DNA from: Mucilaginibacter sp.
GTDB lineage: Bacteria; Bacteroidota; Bacteroidia; Sphingobacteriales; Sphingobacteriaceae
DNA: 6,544 nucleotides
Direction of reading: 5' to 3'
Assembly (NCBI GenBank): GCA_028288315.1
Contig: JAQBNY010000242.1
Span: forward strand, 1-6,544
Shown here piece after piece: positions 4,188 through 6,544 of this stretch. The notes under the pieces are model-generated. The model did not search any database. It was not told the origin of the DNA and saw nothing but the letters and a program-made list of their open reading frames with translations. A program made the translations under genes and the position numbers. Positions within the stretch are counted from its first letter, which is position 1. Each line of letters opens with the position of its first letter.

Positions 4188-6544
4188 ATGAAATTACTTT
4201 ACCAAGCTAGTTTAAAGTCTAAATATTTCCTTTTATTGATTTTATGTTGTTTTGCAATGTTGCTTTCAAGACCCGTATTTGCACAAACTATACCCTCAAA
4301 TTTATCAACAATAAATGTTAATGAATTGTCTGATAGTCAGATAAAGCAGATAATGCAACAGGCGCAAGCAAATAATTTAACTGACGCTCAGTTATTACAA
4401 TCATTGCAAGCTCGTGGCTTGTCACCTGAGCAATCAAGGATACTGCAAGCACGTATTGACGGTATTAAAAAGGCTAACGGTACAACAAATGATAAATCCT
4501 CAAAAACACAATCATCAGAGGATAGACTATTACAGAACCGAAAATTAAACTATAATCCTGATACCACCCTGATCGATACGCAGAGAACACAGAAGATTGT
4601 GAATATGTTTCAACCCAAAATCTTTGGTGCGGAAATGTTTAAGAACAATAATATAAAGTTTGAGCCTAATCTAAAAATTGCCACACCTGTAAATTACATT
4701 GTAGGACCTGAAGATCAATTAAATATTAGTGTTTATGGCAATTCGGTAGTAGACTGGAAGCTTGATGTTTCGCCAGAAGGTAATATTAATATACCCGGTG
4801 CTGGTATATTGAATGTTGCGGGTAAAACTATTGAACAGGCCACCGCATCAATAAAAAATAAATTAATTGCAAATAATTATGCAATTGGTAGAGGTACAAG
4901 CTTGCAGGTTAGTTTGGGTAATATCCGAAGCATAAAAGTGATAATAGTAGGCGAAGTTGTAAAGCCTGGTACTTATACATTGCCATCATTAGCGACAGCA
5001 TTTAATGCCCTATCATCTGCTGGCGGACCGAATGATGTAGGGTCATATAGGAAAATTGAAATAATAAGAAATAATAGAGTTATAAGAACTTTAGATATTT
5101 ATGATTTCCTGGTAAAAGGCAGTCAAAAAGATAATATTTCTTTACAAGACCAGGATGTGATAAGAGTTCCATCTTATCAAATTCGTGTTGATTTAAGAGG
5201 TGAAGTAAAAACGCCTGCATTATTCGAGGTTTTGCCAGGTGAACATTTAGATGATGTTATCAGATTTTCAGGAGGCTTCTCTGACCAAGCGTACACAGCA
5301 CGTGTAAAAGTTATACAAGTAAGCGATCAACAGCGCCGTATTACTGATGTTTTTGAAAACGATTATAAAAATTATATCCCACTGCGCGGTGATAAGTATG
5401 TTGTTGACAGGATACTTGACAGATATACTAATCGCGTAACAATTTTAGGTGCAGTTTTTAGACCTGGTGAATTTGAATTACAAAATGGACTTACTGTGTC
5501 ACAATTAATTAAAAATGCAGGCGGTTTAAAAGAAGATGCATTTACAGGTAGAGGTAGTATAGTTAGGCTTAATACCGATAATTCCAAGCAGCAACTTTCA
5601 TTTAACGTAAATGATGTGTTAAGTAACGCTTCGGCAGATATACGTTTGCAAAGAGAAGATAGCGTTACCATATCTTCTAAATTTGATCTACATGATCAGT
5701 ATAAAATTACTATTAAAGGCGAAGTAAGAAAGCCTGGTGATTTTAATTATGCTGATAGCATGAAGGTTGCAGATCTTATAATCAAAGCCGGGGGGTTTAC
5801 AGAAGGTGCAAGTTCAAAACGCATTGAAGTATCACGAAGAGTATTTGATAGCGATCCAAGAGCTGTTAACACAAAGGTTGCACAGGTTTATAGCATAAAC
5901 GTTACTCCCGACCTTAAAACTGAAGACACAGGTTTTAGCTTGCAGCCCTATGATATAGTATCTGTTTATAGCTTACCTGGATATGAAACACAAAAAACGA
6001 TTAAAGTTGAAGGCGAAGTAATATATCCTGGTTATTATACCATTCAAAAGAAAAATGAGAAGATTTCTGATGTAATTGCCCGCGCGGGTGGCTTAACACA
6101 ATCGGCAGATGTTGAGGGTGGCAGCCTTAAACGTGATAATGCAGCAGTATTAGGTGTAGATAAGACTAAAATTGATACAGTCGCATTAAATAAAGAACGG
6201 ACTGACCGTTTAAAAAGACTTCAACGTACTTATCAGGATTCGACAACAACTACTGATACTACCCAGTTAAGGAATAATTATGTAGGTATTGACCTTAAAA
6301 AAATATTGCAAAAGCCAGGAACCAATGAAGATCTTATTTTAGAAAATGGTGATGTTTTACGTGTGCCGAAACAGCAACAAACAGTTAGAGTGAACGGCGA
6401 AGTGCTTTATCCAAGTGCTGTAGTATATAGGAAAGGGAAAAGCTTTAGCGCGTTTGTATTAAATGCCGGTGGCTTTTCGCCCAATGCTTTAAAAAGTGGG
6501 GCATATGTTGTTTATCCAAATGGAACTGTTAAGGGTACAAGAAA
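4188..6544 (+). CDS. Multi-SLBB polysaccharide export protein (Wza-related), 3' end outside window
   Basis: This large open frame has no stop before the window end (785 full codons seen). It is an outer-membrane/periplasmic export protein related to Wza, expected to form or extend the channel for capsule or exopolysaccharide. Residues 1-32 form a signal peptide (basic start, hydrophobic 13-27, cleavage likely after V-F-A). No good lipobox is present, unlike Wza, although C20 and C21 lie in the hydrophobic core. Residues 44-95 are a helical Gln-rich segment typical of Bacteroidota members. The polysaccharide export domain spans about 168-245 (Y-I-V-G-P-E-D-Q-L-N-I-S-V-Y-G, then D-V-S-P-E-G-N-I-N-I-P). 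At least six SLBB repeats follow. It is much longer than Wza (about 380 aa). The ATG at 4188 is preceded by A-rich sequence without a Shine-Dalgarno motif. With the dehydrogenase it marks the head of a surface polysaccharide locus. Confidence 0.92.
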   Translation, partial: MKLLYQASLKSKYFLLLILCCFAMLLSRPVFAQTIPSNLSTINVNELSDSQIKQIMQQAQANNLTDAQLLQSLQARGLSPEQSRILQARIDGIKKANGTTNDKSSKTQSSEDRLLQNRKLNYNPDTTLIDTQRTQKIVNMFQPKIFGAEMFKNNNIKFEPNLKIATPVNYIVGPEDQLNISVYGNSVVDWKLDVSPEGNINIPGAGILNVAGKTIEQATASIKNKLIANNYAIGRGTSLQVSLGNIRSIKVIIVGEVVKPGTYTLPSLATAFNALSSAGGPNDVGSYRKIEIIRNNRVIRTLDIYDFLVKGSQKDNISLQDQDVIRVPSYQIRVDLRGEVKTPALFEVLPGEHLDDVIRFSGGFSDQAYTARVKVIQVSDQQRRITDVFENDYKNYIPLRGDKYVVDRILDRYTNRVTILGAVFRPGEFELQNGLTVSQLIKNAGGLKEDAFTGRGSIVRLNTDNSKQQLSFNVNDVLSNASADIRLQREDSVTISSKFDLHDQYKITIKGEVRKPGDFNYADSMKVADLIIKAGGFTEGASSKRIEVSRRVFDSDPRAVNTKVAQVYSINVTPDLKTEDTGFSLQPYDIVSVYSLPGYETQKTIKVEGEVIYPGYYTIQKKNEKISDVIARAGGLTQSADVEGGSLKRDNAAVLGVDKTKIDTVALNKERTDRLKRLQRTYQDSTTTTDTTQLRNNYVGIDLKKILQKPGTNEDLILENGDVLRVPKQQQTVRVNGEVLYPSAVVYRKGKSFSAFVLNAGGFSPNALKSGAYVVYPNGTVKGTR
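4950..6473 (+). repeat. Six SLBB protein repeats inside the export gene
   Basis: Each unit begins with a G-E-V-x-x-P-G-like motif and carries an A-G-G-like turn about 22-24 residues later. Motif starts are residues 255 (GEVVKPGTY), 338 (GEVKTPALF), 421 (GAVFRPGEF), 511 (GEVRKPGDF), 609 (GEVIYPGYY) and 737 (GEVLYPSAV). The paired turns are SAGG, FSGG, NAGG, KAGG, RAGG and NAGG. Spacing between units is 83, 83, 90, 98 and 128 residues, so the units grow longer toward the C-terminus. Units 2 and 6 lack the final Gly of the motif. The repeats are diverged at DNA level, so this is old domain duplication and not a recent tandem array. Confidence 0.85.

Noticed and set aside
4236..4250. Possible lipoprotein lipobox in the export protein around C20-C21
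   Set aside because: The residues before the cysteines are Leu-Ile-Leu, with no Gly, Ala or Ser at -1, and the cysteines sit in the middle of the hydrophobic core with a better V-F-A cleavage site after them.
5372..5671. A 99-residue open frame on the - strand
   Set aside because: It is wholly antisense to the SLBB repeats of the export gene and has no domain or promoter.

Overview
The window looks like chromosomal DNA from a Bacteroidota bacterium, most likely a member of the Sphingobacteriaceae such as Mucilaginibacter or Pedobacter. The base composition is A+T-rich. No start codon has a clear Shine-Dalgarno sequence. Several upstream regions carry the Bacteroidota -7 promoter box TAnnTTTG, and the protein types (DUF4199 membrane protein, multi-SLBB exporter) are common in that phylum. 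The genus is inferred from protein style, not from a search.

Layout. (1) Positions 2-514, + strand: the 3' part of a DUF4199-type membrane protein whose start lies just outside the window. (2) Positions 529-567: a perfect 15-bp hairpin between two convergent genes, probably a bidirectional terminator. (3) Positions 603-1595, - strand: a phytanoyl-CoA dioxygenase (PhyH) family Fe(II)/2-oxoglutarate oxygenase. (4) Positions 1596-1723: a divergent control region with a 9-bp inverted repeat and a -7 box for the oxygenase. (5) Positions 1724-2578, + strand: an AraC-family regulator with an N-terminal cupin, probably the regulator of the oxygenase. (6) Positions 2579-2761: a non-coding stretch ending in a good Bacteroidota promoter. 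(7) Positions 2762-4093, + strand: a UDP-sugar 6-dehydrogenase of the TviB/WbpO type. (8) Positions 4188-6544, + strand: a large periplasmic/outer-membrane polysaccharide export protein with at least six SLBB repeats, cut by the window end.

How the genes work together. Two modules are visible. The PhyH/AraC pair looks like a self-contained, probably substrate-inducible catabolic or modifying unit; its substrate cannot be read from the sequence. The dehydrogenase and the SLBB exporter look like the first two genes of a capsule or exopolysaccharide locus that continues to the right: one makes a UDP-linked uronic acid building block and the other helps move the finished polymer across the outer membrane. 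No RNA genes, CRISPR arrays, insertion sequences or attachment sites were seen. Nothing here clearly amounts to a new system; the most open questions are the oxygenase's substrate and the role of the inverted repeat.
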